Below, piece after piece: positions 1 to 12,827 of a stretch of 64,000 nt of DNA. The DNA comes from Luidia sarsii (Eukaryota; Echinodermata; Asteroidea; Paxillosida; Luidiidae). A program made the position numbers and the translations under genes. The number at the start of each line of letters is the position of its first letter. Within the stretch, counting starts at the first letter, position 1. Location of the stretch: positions 21,009,624-21,073,623 of the forward strand of contig OX465101.1 in NCBI GenBank assembly GCA_949987565.1. Direction: 5' to 3'. The notes below the pieces were generated by a model that did no database searches, was not told the origin of the DNA, and was given only the letters and a program-made list of their open reading frames with translations.

Positions 1-3000
1 TGGCGGTGGAGCTCTTGGTGGCGGTGGAGCAGTAGGAGGCGGTGGAGCAGTTCGTGGCGGTGGAGCAATTGGTGGCAGTTGAGCAATTGGTGCCGGTGGA
101 GCAATTTGGTGGCGGTGGAGCAGTTGGTGGCGTTGGAGCAATTGGTGGCAGTTGAGCAATTGGTGCCGGTGGAGCAATTTGGTGGCGGTGGAGCAGTTGG
201 TGGCGTTGGAGCAGTTGGTGGCGGTGGAGCAGTTGGTGGCGGTGGAGCAGTTAGTGGCGGTGGAGCAGTTGGTGGCGGTGGAGCAGTTGTTGGCGGTGGA
301 GCTGTTGGTGGCGGTGGAGCAGTAGGTGGCGGTGGAGCAGTTGGTGGCGGTGGAGCAGTTGGTGGCGTTGGAGCAGTTGGTGGCGGTGGAGCAGTTGGTG
401 GCGGTGGAGCAGTTGCTGGCGGTGGAGCAACTGGTGCCGGTGGAGCTATTGGTGTCGGTGGAGCAGTTGGTGGCGGTGGAGCAATTGGTGGCGGTGGAGC
501 AATTGGTGTCGGAGGAGCAGTTGGTGCCGGTGGAGCAATTGTTGTCGGTGGAGCTGTTGGTGGCGGTGGAGCAGTTGGTGGCGGTGGAGCAGTTCGTGGC
601 GGTGGAGCTATTGGTGTCGGTGGAGCAATTGGTGGCAGTTGAGCAATTGGTGCCGGTGGAGCAATTGGTGGCGGTGGAGAAGTTGGTGTCGGTGGAGCAG
701 TTCGTGGCGGTGGAGCAGTTAGTGCCGGTGGAGCAATTTGGTGGCGGTGGAGAAGTTGGTGTCGGTGGAGCAGTTCGTGGCGGTGGAGCAGTTGACGCCG
801 GTGGTGGAGCAGTTGGTGTCGGTGGAGCAGTTCGTGGCGGTGGAGCAGTTGACGCCGGTGGTGGAGCAGTTGGTGGCAGTGGAGCAATTGATGCCGGTAA
901 AGCAATTTGGTGGCGGTGGAGCAATTTGGTGGCGGTGGAGCAATTGGTGCCGGTGGTGGAGCAGTTGGTGGCAGTGGAGCAATTGATGCCGGTGGAGCAA
1001 TTTGGTGGCGGTGGAGCAGTTGGTGCCGGTGGTGGAGCAGTTGGTGGCGATGGAGCAGTTGGTGCCGGTGGAGCAATTGTTGTCGGTGGAGCAGTTGGTG
1101 GCGGTGGAGCAGTTGGTGGCGGTGGAGCAGTTAGTGGCGGTGGAGAAGTTGGTGGCGGTGGAGCAGTTGGTGGCGGTGGAGCAGTTGGTGGCGGTGGAGC
1201 AGTTCGTGGCGGTGGAGCAGTTGGTGCCGGTGGAGCAATTGGTGGCAGTTGAGCAATTGGTGCCGGTGGAGCAATTTGGTGGCGGTGGAGCAGTTGGTGG
1301 CGTTGGAGCAATTGGTGGCAGTTGAGCAATTGGTGCCGGTGGAGCAATTTGGTGGCGGTGGAGCAGTTGGTGGCGTTGGAGCAGTTCGTGGCGGTGGAGC
1401 AGTTGGTGGCGGTGGAGCAGTTAGTGGCGGTGGAGCAGTTGGTGGCGGTGGAGCAGTTGTTGGCGGTGGAGCTGTTGGTGGCGGTGGAGCAGTAGGTGGC
1501 GGTGGAGCAATTGGTGCCGGTGGAGCGATTGGTGGCGGTGGAGCAGTTGGTGGCGGTGGAGCAATTGGTGTCGGTGGAGCAGTTGGTGGCGGTGGAGCAA
1601 TTGTTGCCGGAGGAGCAATTTGGTGGCGGTGAAGCAATTGTTGCCGGTGCAATTGGTGGCAGTTGAGCAATTGGTGCCGGTGGAGCAATTTGGTTGCGTT
1701 GGAGCAGTTAGTGGCGTTGGAGCAGTTCGTGGCGGTGGAGCAGTTAGTGGCGGTGGAGCAGTTGGTGGCGGTTGAGCAGTTGGTGGCGGTGGAGCAATTG
1801 TTGTCGGTGGAGCAGTTGGTGGCAGTGGAGCAATTGGTGCCGGTGGAGCAATTTGTGCCGGTGGTGGAGCAGTTGGTGGCAGTGGAGCAATTGGTGACGG
1901 TGGAGCAATTTGGTGGCGGTGGAGCAGTTGGTGCCGGCGGTGGAGCAGTTGGTGGCGGTGGAGCAGTTGTTGGCGGTGGAGCAGTTGTTGGCGGTGGAGC
2001 AATTGTTGCCGGTGGAGCAATTTGGTGGCGGTGGAGCAGTTGGTGCCGATGGTGGAGCAGTTGGTGGCGTTGGAGCAGTTGGTGCCGGTGGTGGAGCAAT
2101 TGGTGCCGGTGGAGCAGTTGGTGCCGGTGGTGGAGCAATTGGTGCCGGTGGAGCAGTTAGTGGCGGTGGAGCAGTTGGTGGCGGTGGAGCAATTGTTGTC
2201 GGTGGAGCAGTTGGTGGCGGTGGAGCAGTTGGTGGCGGTGGAGCAGTTAGTGGCGGTGGAGCAATTGGTGGCGGTGGAGCAGTTGGTGGCGGTGGAGCAG
2301 TTAGTGGCGGTGGAGCAGTTGGTGTCGGTGGAGCAATTTAGTGGCGATGGAGCAGTTGTTGGCGTTGGAGCAGTTCGTGGCGGTGGAGCAGTTAGTGGCG
2401 TTGGAGCAATTGGTGCCGGTGGAGCAATTGGTGGCAGTTGAGCAATTGGTGCCGGTGGAGCAGTTGGTGGCGGTGGAGCAGTAGGTGGCGGTGGAGCAGT
2501 TCGTGGCGGTGGAGCAGTTGGTGGCGTTGGAGCAGTTGGTGGCGGTGGAGCAATTGGTGGCGTTGGAGCAGTTGGTGGCGGTGGAGCAGTTGGTGGCGGT
2601 GGAGCAATTGGTGGCGGTGGAGCAGTTGGTGGCGGTGGAGCAGTTGGTGGCGGTGGAGCAATTGGTGCCGGTGGAGCAATTGGTGGCAGTTGAGCAATTG
2701 GTGCCGGTGGAGCAATTTGGTTGCGGTGGAGCAGTTGGTGGCGTTGGAGCAGTTCGTGGCGGTGGAGCAGTTAGTGGCGGTGGAGCAGTTGGTGGCGGTG
2801 GAGCAGTTGGTGGCGGTGGAGCAGTTAGTGGCGGTGGAGCAGTTGGTGGCAGTGGAGCAGTTGTTGGCGGTGGAGCTCTTGGTGGCGGTGGAGCAGTAGG
2901 AGGCGGTGGAGCAGTTCGTGGCGGTGGAGCAATTGGTGGCAGTTGAGCAATTGGTGCCGGTGGAGCAATTTGGTGGCGGTGGAGCAGTTGGTGGCGTTGG

Positions 3001-6000
3001 AGCAATTGGTGGCAGTTGAGCAATTGGTGCCGGTGGAGCAATTTGGTGGCGGTGGAGCAGTTGGTGGCGTTGGAGCAGTTGGTGGCGGTGGAGCAGTTGG
3101 TGGCGGTGGAGCAGTTAGTGGCGGTGGAGCAGTTGGTGGCGGTGGAGCAGTTGTTGGCGGTGGAGCTGTTGGTGGCGGTGGAGCAGTAGGTGGCGGTGGA
3201 GCAGTTGGTGGCGGTGGAGCAGTTGGTGGCGTTGGAGCAGTTGGTGGCGGTGGAGCAGTTGGTGGCGGTGGAGCAGTTGCTGGCGGTGGAGCAACTGGTG
3301 CCGGTGGAGCTATTGGTGTCGGTGGAGCAGTTGGTGGCGGTGGAGCAATTGGTGGCGGTGGAGCAATTGGTGTCGGAGGAGCAGTTGGTGCCGGTGGAGC
3401 AATTGTTGTCGGTGGAGCTGTTGGTGGCGGTGGAGCAGTTGGTGGCGGTGGAGCAGTTCGTGGCGGTGGAGCTATTGGTGTCGGTGGAGCAATTGGTGGC
3501 AGTTGAGCAATTGGTGCCGGTGGAGCAATTGGTGGCGGTGGAGAAGTTGGTGTCGGTGGAGCAGTTCGTGGCGGTGGAGCAGTTAGTGCCGGTGGAGCAA
3601 TTTGGTGGCGGTGGAGAAGTTGGTGTCGGTGGAGCAGTTCGTGGCGGTGGAGCAGTTGACGCCGGTGGTGGAGCAGTTGGTGTCGGTGGAGCAGTTCGTG
3701 GCGGTGGAGCAGTTGACGCCGGTGGTGGAGCAGTTGGTGGCAGTGGAGCAATTGATGCCGGTAAAGCAATTTGGTGGCGGTGGAGCAATTTGGTGGCGGT
3801 GGAGCAATTGGTGCCGGTGGTGGAGCAGTTGGTGGCAGTGGAGCAATTGATGCCGGTGGAGCAATTTGGTGGCGGTGGAGCAGTTGGTGCCGGTGGTGGA
3901 GCAGTTGGTGGCGATGGAGCAGTTGGTGCCGGTAGAGTAATTGGTGGCGGTGGAGCAGTTGCTGGCGGTGGAGCAGTTGTTGGCGGTGGAGCAGTTGGTG
4001 GCGGTGGAGCAATTGGTGTCGGTGGAGCAGTTGGTGGCGGTGGAGCAATTGTTGCCGGAGGAGCAATTTGGTGGCGGTGAAGCAATTGTTGCCGGTGGAG
4101 CAATTTGGTGGCAGTGGAGCAATTGGTGCCGGTGGAGCAATTTGGTGGCGGTGGAGCAGTTGGTGCCGGTGGTGGAGCAGTTGGTGGCGATGGAGCAGTT
4201 GGTGCCGGTAGAGTAATTGGTGGCGGTGGAGCAGTTGTTGGCGGTGGAGCAGTTGGTGCCGGTGGTGGAGCAGTTGGTGGCGGTGGAGCAGTTAGTGGCG
4301 GTGGAGCAATTGGTGGCAATTGAGCAATTGGTGCCGGTGGAGCAATTTGGTGGCGGTGGAGCAGTTGGTGGCGATGGAGCAGTTGGTGCCGGTAGAGTAA
4401 TTGGTGGCGGTGGAGCAGTTGGTGGCGGTGGAGCAGTTGTTGGCGGTGGAGCAGTTGGTGGCGGTGGAGCAATTGGTGCCGGTGGAGCGATTGGTGGCGG
4501 TGGAGCAGTTGGTGGCGGTGGAGCAATTGGTGTCGGTGGAGCAGTTGGTGGCGGTGGAGCAATTGTTGCCGGAGGAGCAATTTGGTGGCGGTGAAGCAAT
4601 TGTTGCCGGTGGAGCAATTTGGTGGCGGTGGAGCAATTGGTGCCGGTGGAGCAATTTGGTGGCGGTGGAGCAGTTGGTGCCGGTGGTGGAGCAGTTGGTG
4701 GCGATGGAGCAGTTGGTGCCGGTAGAGTAATTGGTGGCGGTGGAGCAGTTGTTGGTGGTGGAGCAGTTGGTGCCGGTGGTGGAGCAGTTGGTGGCGTTGG
4801 AGCAGTTTGTGGCGGTGGAGCAGTTGGTGGCGGTGGAGCAGTTGGTGTCGGTGGAGCTGTTGGTGCCGGTGGAGCAATTTGGTGTCGGTGGAGCAATTTG
4901 GTGTCGGTGGAGCAGTTGGTGGCGTTGGAGCAGTTGGTGGCGGTGGAGCAGTTGGTGGCGGTGGAGCAGTTGGTGGCGGTGGAGCAGTTAGTGGCGGTGG
5001 AGCAGTTGGTGGCGGTGGAGCAGTTGGTGGCGGTGGAGCAGTTGGTGGCGGTGGAGCAGTTAGTGGCGGTGGAGCAATTGGTGGCAATTGAGCAATTGGT
5101 GCCGGTGGAGCAATTTGGTGGCGGTGGAGCAGTTGGTGGCGTTGGAGCAGTTGGTGGCGGTGGAGCAGTTGGTGGCGGTAGAGCAGTTAGTGGCGGTGGA
5201 GCAGTTGGTGGCGGTGGAGCAGTTGGTGGCGGTGGAGCAGTTGGTGGCGGTGGAGCAGTTAGTGGCGGTGGAGCAGTTGGTGGCAGTTGAGCAATTGGTG
5301 CCGGTGGAGCAATTTGGTGGCGGTGGAGCAGTTGGTGGCGTTGGAGCAGTTCGTGGCGGTGGAGCAGTTGGTGGCGGTGGAGCAGTTAGTGGCGGTGGAG
5401 CAGTTGGTGGCGGTGGAGCAGTTGTTGGCGGTGGAGCAATTTGGTGGCGGTGGAGCAGTTAGTGGCGTTGGAGCAATTGGTTGCAATTGAGCAATTGGTG
5501 GCGGTGGAGCAATTGGTGGCGGTGGTGGAGCAGTTGGTGGCGGTGGAGCAGTTAGTGGCGGTGGAGCAGTTGGTGGCGTTGGAGCAGTTGGTGGCGGTGG
5601 AGCAGTTGTTGGCGGTGGAGCAGTTGGTGGCGGTGGAGCAATTGGTGGCGGTGGAGCAGTTGGTGGCGGTGGTGGAGCAGTTGGTGGCGGTGGAGCAGTT
5701 AGTGGCGGTGGAGCAATTGGTGGCAATTGAGCAATTGGTGCCGGTGGAGCAATTTGGTGGCGGTGGAGCAGTTGGTGGCGGTGGAGCAGTTGGTGGCGGT
5801 GGAGCAGTTGGTGGCGGTGGAGCAGTTGGTGGCGTTGGAGCAGTTGGTGGCGGTGGAGCAGTTGTTGGCGGTGGAGCAGTTGGTGGCGGTGGAGCAATTG
5901 GTGCCGGTGGAGCGATTGGTGGCGGTGGAGCAGTTGGTGGCGGTGGAGCAATTGGTGTCGGTGGAGCAGTTGGTGGCGGTGGAGCAATTGTTGCCGGAGG

Positions 6001-9000
6001 AGCAATTCGGTGGCGGTGAAGCAATTGTTGCCGGTGGAGCAATTTGGTGGCGGTGGAGCAATTGGTGCCGGTGGAGCAATTTGGTGGCGGTGGAGCAGTT
6101 GGTGCCGGTGGTGGAGCAGTTGGTGGCGATGGAGCAGTTGGTGCCGGTAGAGTAATTGGTGGCGGTGGAGCAGTTGTTGGTGGTGGAGCAGTTGGTGCCG
6201 GTGGTGGAGCAGTTGGTGGCGTTGGAGCAGTTTGTGGCGGTGGAGCAGTTGGTGGCGGTGGAGCAGTTGGTGTCGGTGGAGCTGTTGGTGCCGGTGGAGC
6301 AATTTGGTGTCGGTGGAGCAATTTGGTGTCGGTGGAGCTGTTGGTGGCGTTGGAGCAGTTGGTGGCGGTGGAGCAGTTGGTGGCGGTGGAGCAGTTGGTG
6401 GCGGTGGAGCAGTTAGTGGCGGTGGAGCAGTTGGTGGCGGTGGAGCAGTTGGTGGCGGTGGAGCAGTTGGTGCCGGTGGAGCAATTGGTGGCAATTGAGC
6501 AATTGGTGCCGGTGGAGCAATTTGGTGGCGGTGGAGCAGTTGGTGGCAGTTGAGCAATTGGTGCCGGTGGAGCAATTTGGTGGCGATGGAGCAGTTGGTG
6601 GCGTTGGAGCAGTTCGTGGCGGTGGAGCAGTTGGTGGCGGTGGAGCAGTTAGTGGCGGTGGAGCAGTTGGTGGCGGTGGAGCAGTTGTTGGCGGTTGAGC
6701 TGTTGGTGGCGGTGGAGCAGTAGGTGGCGGTGGAGCAGTTGGTGGCGGTGGAGCAGTTGGTGGCGTTGGAGCAGTTGGTGGCGTTGGAGCAGTTGGTGGC
6801 GGTGGAGCAATTGGTGGCGGTAGAGCAGTTCGTGGCGGTGGAGCAGTTGGTGCCGGTGGAGCAATTGGTGGCAGTTGAGCAATTGGTGCCGGTGGAGCAA
6901 TTTGGTTGCGGTGGAGCAGTTGGTGGCGTTGGAGCAGTTCGTGGCGGTGGAGCAGTTAGTGGCGGTGGAGCAGTTGGTGGCGGTGGAGCAGTTGGTGGCG
7001 GTGGAGCAATTGTTGTCGGTGGAGCAGTTGGTGGCGGTGGAGCAGTTGGTGGCGGTGGAGCAGTTGGTGGCGGTGGAGCAATTGTTGTCGGTGGAGCAAT
7101 TGGTGGCGGTGGAGCAGTTGGTGCTGGTGGAGCAATTGGTGGCAGTTGACCAATTGGTGCCGGTGGAGCAATTTGGTGGCGGTGGAGCAGTTGGTGGCGT
7201 TGGAGCAGTTCGTGGCGGTGGAGCAGTTAGTGGCGGTGGAGCAGTAGGTGGCGGTGGAGCAGTTGGTGGCGGTGGAGTAGTTGGTGGCGGTGGAGCAGTT
7301 AGTGGCGGTGGAGCAGTTCGTGGCGGTGGAGCAGTTGGTAGCGGTGGAGCAATTGGTGGCAATTGAGCAATTGGTGCCGGTGGAGCAATTTGGTGGCGGT
7401 GGAGCAGTTGGTGGCGGTGGAGCAGTTCGTGGCGGTGGAGCAGTTGGTGGCGTTGGAGCAATTGGTGGCAATTGAGCAATTGGTGCCGGTGGAGCAATTT
7501 GGTGGCGGTGGAGCAGTTGGTGGCGGTGGAGCAATTGTTGCCGGAGGAGCAATTTGGTGGCGGTGAAGCAATTGTTGCTGGTGCAATTGGTGGCAGTTGA
7601 GCAATTGGTGCCGGTGGAGCAATTTGGTTGCGGTGGAGCAGTTAGTGGCGTTGGAGCAGTTCGTGGCGGTGGAGCAGTTAGTGGCGGTGGAGCAGTTGGT
7701 GGCGGTGGAGCAGTTGGTGGCGGTGGAGCAATTGTTGTCGGTGGAGCAGTTGGTGGCAGTGGAGCAATTGGTGCCGGTGGAGCAATTTGTGCCGGTGGTG
7801 GAGCAGTTGGTGGCATTGGAGCAATTGGTGCCGGTGGAGCAATTTGGTGGCGGTGGAGCAGTTGGTGCCGGTGGTGGAGCAGTTGGTGGCGATGGAGCAG
7901 TTGGTGCCGGTAGAGTAATTGGTGGCGGTGAAGCAGTTGGTGGCGGTGGAGCAGTTGTTGGCGGTGGAGCAGTTGTTGGCGGTGGAGCAATTGTTGCCGG
8001 TGGAGCAATTTGGTGGCGGTGGAGCAGTTGGTGCCGATGGTGGAGCAGTTGGTGGCAGTTGAGCAGTTGGTGACGGTGGAGCAATTTGGTTGCGGTGGAG
8101 CAGTTGGTGGCGTTGGAGCAGTTCGTGGCGGTGGAGCAGTTAGTGGCGGTGGAGCAGTTGGTGGCGGTGGAGCAGTTGGTGGCGGTGGAGCAATTGTTGT
8201 CGGTGGAGCAGTTGGTGGCGGTGGAGCAGTTGGTGGCGGTGGAGCAGTTGGTGGCGGTGGAGCAATTGTTGTCGGTGGAGCAATTGGTGGCGGTGGAGCA
8301 GTTGGTGCTGGTGGAGCAATTGGTGGCAGTTGACCAATTGGTGCCGGTGGAGCAATTTGGTGGCGGTGGAGCAGTTGGTGGCGTTGGAGCAGTTCGTGGC
8401 GGTGGAGCAGTTAGTGGCGGTGGAGCAGTAGGTGGCGGTGGAGCAGTTGGTGGCGGTGGAGCAGTTGGTGGCGGTGGAGCAGTTAGTGGCGGTGGAGCAG
8501 TTCGTGGCGGTGGAGCAGTTGGTGGCGTTGGAGCAGTTAGTGGCGGTGGAGCAATTGGTGGCAATTGAGCAATTGGTGCCGGTGGAGCAATTTGGTTGCG
8601 GTGGAGCAGTTAGTGGCGGTGGAGCAATTTGGTGGCGGTGGAGCAGTTGGTGGCGGTGGAGCAATTGTTGCCGGAGGAGCAATTTGGTGGCGGTGAAGCA
8701 ATTGTTGCTGGTGCAATTGGTGGCAGTTGAGCAATTGGTGCCGGTGGAGCAATTTGGTTGCGGTGGAGCAGTTAGTGGCGTTGGAGCAGTTCGTGGCGGT
8801 GGAGCAGTTAGTGGCGGTGGAGCAGTTGGTGGCGGTGGAGCAGTTGGTGGCGGTGGAGCAATTGTTGTCGGTGGAGCAGTTGGTGGCAGTGGAGCAATTG
8901 GTGCCGGTGGAGCAATTTGTGCCGGTGGTGGAGCAGTTGGTGGCAGTGGAGCAATTGGTGCCGGTGGAGCAATTTGGTGGCGGTGGAGCAGTTGGTGCCG

Positions 9001-10220
9001 GTGGTGGAGCAGTTGGTGGCGATGGAGCAGTTGGTGCCGGTAGAGTAATTGGTGGCGGTGGAGCAGTTGGTGGCGGTGGAGCAGTTGTTGGCGGTGGAGC
9101 AGTTGTTGGCGGTGGAGCAATTGTTGCCGGTGGAGCAATTTGGTGGCGGTGGAGCAGTTGGTGCCGATGGTGGAGCAGTTGGTGGCGTTGGAGCAGTTGG
9201 TGCCGGTGGTGGAGCAATTGGTGCCGGTGGAGCAGTTGGTGCCGGTGGTGGAGCAATTGGTGCCGGTGGAGCAGTTAGTGGCGGTGGAGCAGTTGGTGGC
9301 GGTGGAGCAATTGTTGTCGGTGGAGCAGTTGGTGGCGGTGGAGCAGTTGGTGGCGGTGGAGCAGTTAGTGGCGGTGGAGAAGTTGGTGGCGGTGGAGCAG
9401 TTGGTGGCGGTGGAGCAGTTGGTGGCGGTGGAGCAGTTAGTGGCGGTGGAGCAATTGGTGGCAGTTGAGCAATTGGTGCCGGTGGAGCAATTTAGTGGCG
9501 ATGGAGCAGTTGTTGGCGTTGGAGCAGTTGGTGGCGGTGGAGCAGTTGGTGCCGATGGTGGAGCAGTTGGTGGCGTTGGAGCGGTTGGTGCCGGTGGTGG
9601 AGCAATTGGTGCCGGTGGAGCAGTTGGTGCCGGGGAAGCAGTTGGTGTCGGTGGAGCAATTGGTTGCGGTGGAGCAGTTGGTGGCGGTGGAGCAGTTGTT
9701 GGTGGTGGAGCAGTTGGTGGCGGTGGAGCAATTGGTGGCGGTGGAGCAGTTGGTGGCGGTGGAGCAGTTAGTGGCGGTGGAGCAATTGGTGTCGGTGGAG
9801 CAATTGGTGCCGGTGGAGCAGTTGGTGGCGGTGGAGCAATTGGTGGCGGTGGAGCAGTTGGTGGCGGTGGAGCAATTGGTGTCGGTGGAGCAATTGGTGG
9901 CGGTGGAGCAATTGGTGGCGGTGGAGCAGTTGGTGGCGGTGGAGCAATTGGTGGCGGTGGAGCAATTGGTGGCGGTGGAGCAATTGGTGGCGGTGGAGCA
10001 GTTGGTGGCGGTGGAGCAATTGGTGGCGGTGGAGCAATTGGTGTCGGTGGAGCTGTTGGTGGCGTTGGAGCAGTTGGTGGCGGTGGAGCAGTTGGTGGCG
10101 GTGGAGCAATTGGTGGCGGTGGAGCAATTGGTGGCGGTGGAGCAGTTGGTGGCGGTGGAGCAATTGGTGGCGGTGGAGCAATTGTTGGCGGTGGAGCAGT
10201 TGGTGGCGGTGGAGCAATTG
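1..10220. repeat. 18-bp minisatellite array, about 10.2 kb, continuing past the left edge
   Basis: The whole stretch is built from variants of an 18-bp unit, GGTGGCGGTGGAGCAGTT, with 21-bp variants carrying an extra GGT and variants ending in CAATT or CAATTT. That is roughly 560 units. Both 18 and 21 are multiples of three and the unit lacks stops in most frames. Long frames therefore exist on both strands (Gly-Gly-Ala-Val type on plus; Pro-Thr-Ala, His-Arg-Gln-Leu and Ser-Thr-Asn-Cys types on minus). They have no splice context, start context or non-repeat domain, so I treat them as by-products. The strand is strongly G-rich. The array begins before base 1. Confidence 0.97.
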
Positions 10221-10400
10221 GTGTGGGCGGGACGGTTGCGTGGTTTTGGAGGGTGCCGGTTGTTAGTGCGGTTGTGTGGGCGGGACGGTTGCGTGGTTTT
10301 GGAGGGTGCCGGTTTTTGGGAGCGGTTGTGTGAGCGGGACGGTTGCGTGATTTTGGAGGGTGCCTGTTGTTGGGGGCGGTTGGTGGCGGTGGAGCGGTGG
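10221..10400. repeat. about 55-bp tandem repeat, three units, at the edge of the 18-bp array
   Basis: Three copies of a GC-rich unit containing GGGCGGGACGGTTGCGTG, then TTTTGGAGGGTGCC, start near 10222, 10278 and 10332. Spacing is 56 and 54 bp. They follow directly on the last 18-bp units. A last short GGTGGCGGTGGAGCGG follows at about 10381, so this is a degenerate border of the large array. Confidence 0.8.
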
Positions 10401-11560
10401 GGGGCTCCGAGTCCGGTGAATATTGTAAAATATTATCTAAGTGATAAAGCTGAAGGTGGTTTTCATGTTTTACCTCACAAAGTCGAGTATGGGTCTAGGC
10501 TTCCAAATCGATTCAAACGGACCAACGCAAAGGTTCTCAACGCTATGCAAGCGTTCAACCAAAAGAGTTCAACCAGGGAGTATTAAAGAAGAAAACACAA
10601 TTCAACTTAATACAGTACACGGCTACACGGTTCCAAACTAGCAATTTGACCAGGGAAACAGTAGCTGTCTCCAAAAAAAAAACAGCCTCCCAACAGGTCA
10701 TGTGTGAAAAGGCAATTTTCCACAAAATTCCGCCTGGATAACTCTTACATTTAAACTTACAGCAAAAAATCTCTTTCAGGATAACAAACCTCTTCAAACT
10801 TCTCAAAAGAGTCATAAACACACAAAGCAATGTCAGTTGGTTAAAACCAATACAATTTACCCAAAATACAATACATGCACTCAAAATCACCTAAAACAGA
10901 GAGCCAACACTAAATCACTCGTGTGAGAGATTCAGCGATATTAGCAGATGGCGGTGGATGGAAACGGCGGCACGAGCAAGAATGCCAGCCTCCGCCGAAT
11001 TCTGGGGCAAGCTAGGACCCAGACCATGATCGAGTTGGTCACATGATCAGCTCAAGCTGTCATTGGCCAACTTTCAAATATCACACACAAAAAGACATCT
11101 GATTGGTCAAGAGCGTAGCTTGGGATATGACCAACTCCACAGAGGTTTGTGGTTTCCCAGCTCAGGAGAGGTGTGACCCACAGGAGGGATTTATGGCACC
11201 TACATCCTGCTTAGCCACAGAGTGCACAAAGAAATCTTAGCCTCCTTAGAAGGGGATAGTCAAGTGTAAAGGGAAGTAGGGAAAGATCAAAGAGCTTAGA
11301 GAGGGCAGCTCTCCAAAGGGGGAAAGATATGAAACATGGAGTAAGACATAAGGGAAAGAAAGAAACTACCAAAGCCATACAAATATAAATCTGTAATCCC
11401 AGATCAGTCTTCTTGGGTCGGGGTTACAGTTGGAAGAGAACAAAGAAGCCACCGAAGGGATGCGGAATGAAAAACGTGAGAAGTACATCGACGAGGGTAT
11501 GGGCGAAGATCAAGCCAGAGACAAAGCCAATAGGAAGACCCTTTGCACGCCCCGTCCGGT
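10401..11560. other. no recognisable gene
   Basis: Unique-looking sequence of mixed composition between two repeat blocks. I see short open frames only, with no conserved motif, splice-flanked exon or RNA gene. It may be host intergenic DNA. Confidence 0.5.
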
Positions 11561-11565
11561 AGACA

Positions 11566-11860
11566 CTTTTAGGTCCCCCCCCCCATTATTCAGACCAATA
11601 ACACTAATCCGCCGATCAAGACTCGTATAGGTCCACCATTGACCTAAAGGGACTTACGGGTTCCCCCATTATTCAGACCAATAATACTTGTTTGTTCTGT
11701 TCGATCAAGACTCGTAGGTCCACCATTGACCCGAATACGGACTTACGGGTCCCCCATTATTCAGACCAATAACACTTATCTTTCATATGTCTGATCAATT
11801 ACACTCGTAGGTTCACCATTGACCTGAAGAGACTTACGGGTCCTCCCATTATTCTGACCA
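11566..11860. repeat. tandem repeat of about 90-100 bp, just over three imperfect units
   Basis: Each unit reads CCCCCATTATTCAGACCAATAA, then a variable part, then GATCAAGACTCGTAGGTCCACCATTGACC and GACTTACGGGT (quoted here in pieces of one unit). Units start near 11576, 11664 and 11752, with a partial fourth from about 11843. Unit length varies through small indels. Confidence 0.75.
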
Positions 11861-12124
11861 TTAACATCAAATAATTAGGTCCCCCCACACAAACTTCATC
11901 GAGGACCAATAAAATAAGGCGTTCCCAATACAAACTCTTCGTCCCCCAACCCACCCCATGGCCGGCATCTATGACGAGTTTTCGCCAGAAGCCAGTTTTC
12001 GCGGAAGAGTTTTGATGTTCAAGCTGAAAATCACCGAGGAGTTCCCCTCCAACATCTGGAGAAACTTAGGAGCCGAAAAACTTTCTCCAACTTTCTCCAT
12101 ATTAACCCTAATACTGTTGACTTG

Positions 12125-12345
12125 GAACCCTCCTCAATCCTTCACAATCCTCCCCAGTCCTCCTTCCACAATCCTCCAAGATCTCATCGTAGCATGCTTC
12201 CTCAATCCTCCAGAATCCTCAATTGTAAATTTAGCAACCTTCCTCAATCCTCTGCAATCCTCCCACTGGAAATGTTCTTTATACTTGCCTCAATCCTCCA
12301 CAATCCTCCAACACAACCCGGAGGTTTATGGAGGATTGAGGAAGG
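12125..12345. repeat. CCTCAATCCTCCACAATCCTCC-type short tandem repeat
   Basis: A pyrimidine-rich run of irregular CTCAATCCT / CCACAATCCTCC words. The open frames across it (plus strand) are low-complexity and not supported as coding. Confidence 0.6.
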
Positions 12346-12419
12346 TCAGGGTTAATGGCTTAAGCATTACCCGAGACGAGGCTTCCTTGCTGTACAGTCA
12401 ACCCACGGAAAGCGACGAG

Positions 12420-12690
12420 GTAGCTTTTTTTCAGAAAGCCGTCTGCTCGATCTTATTTGGCAGTACGAGGAGGAAACGGAGGACCGGTATCCATAATGCC
12501 ACCCTTAGACGATTCGGCATCGCGTCAACCATCTAGCCACTCATCTGCTGCTCAAGGGAACCATCTCGGAGGACCTCCAAACTCCTAAACAAGAAGCCCG
12601 CAGAAGATACAGGCTCAGCAAGAATCCATTCCACATGGATATCGACACCTTCCTCTGCATGACGAAGATGGGCTTGGGATTGTTTGTCTG
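12420..12690 (+). pseudogene. possible decayed coding fragment, family not recognised
   Basis: One plus frame reads like ordinary protein for about 20 residues from near 12433 (SESRLLDLIWQYEEETEDRYP-like). After an in-frame stop it continues with a charged, non-repetitive stretch (ATHLLLKGTISEDL, then RYRLSKNPFHMDIDTFLCM) up to about 12685. Composition differs from the repeats on either side. There is no clear start, splice site or domain. It could be the remnant of a transposon ORF. Confidence is low. Confidence 0.2.
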
Positions 12691-12827
12691 AAGCGCTCCA
12701 TCTCAGTATTCAAACCAAACGGCCCTTTTCAGGGCCACCACATTTTCAAAAAAGAGAGAAGTGTTTCAAAATGGCTGCTTACACCTTCTTCTGCCTGACC
12801 GTGGCTTTTCCGAGAGTACTCAAGCAA

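Noticed and set aside
79..10586. Very long open frames (up to 928 aa) coding Gly-, Pro- or Gln-rich repeats
   Set aside because: The unit is 18 or 21 bp, so a stop-free unit is open indefinitely on both strands and in several frames. No signal peptide, splice site or non-repeat domain is attached.
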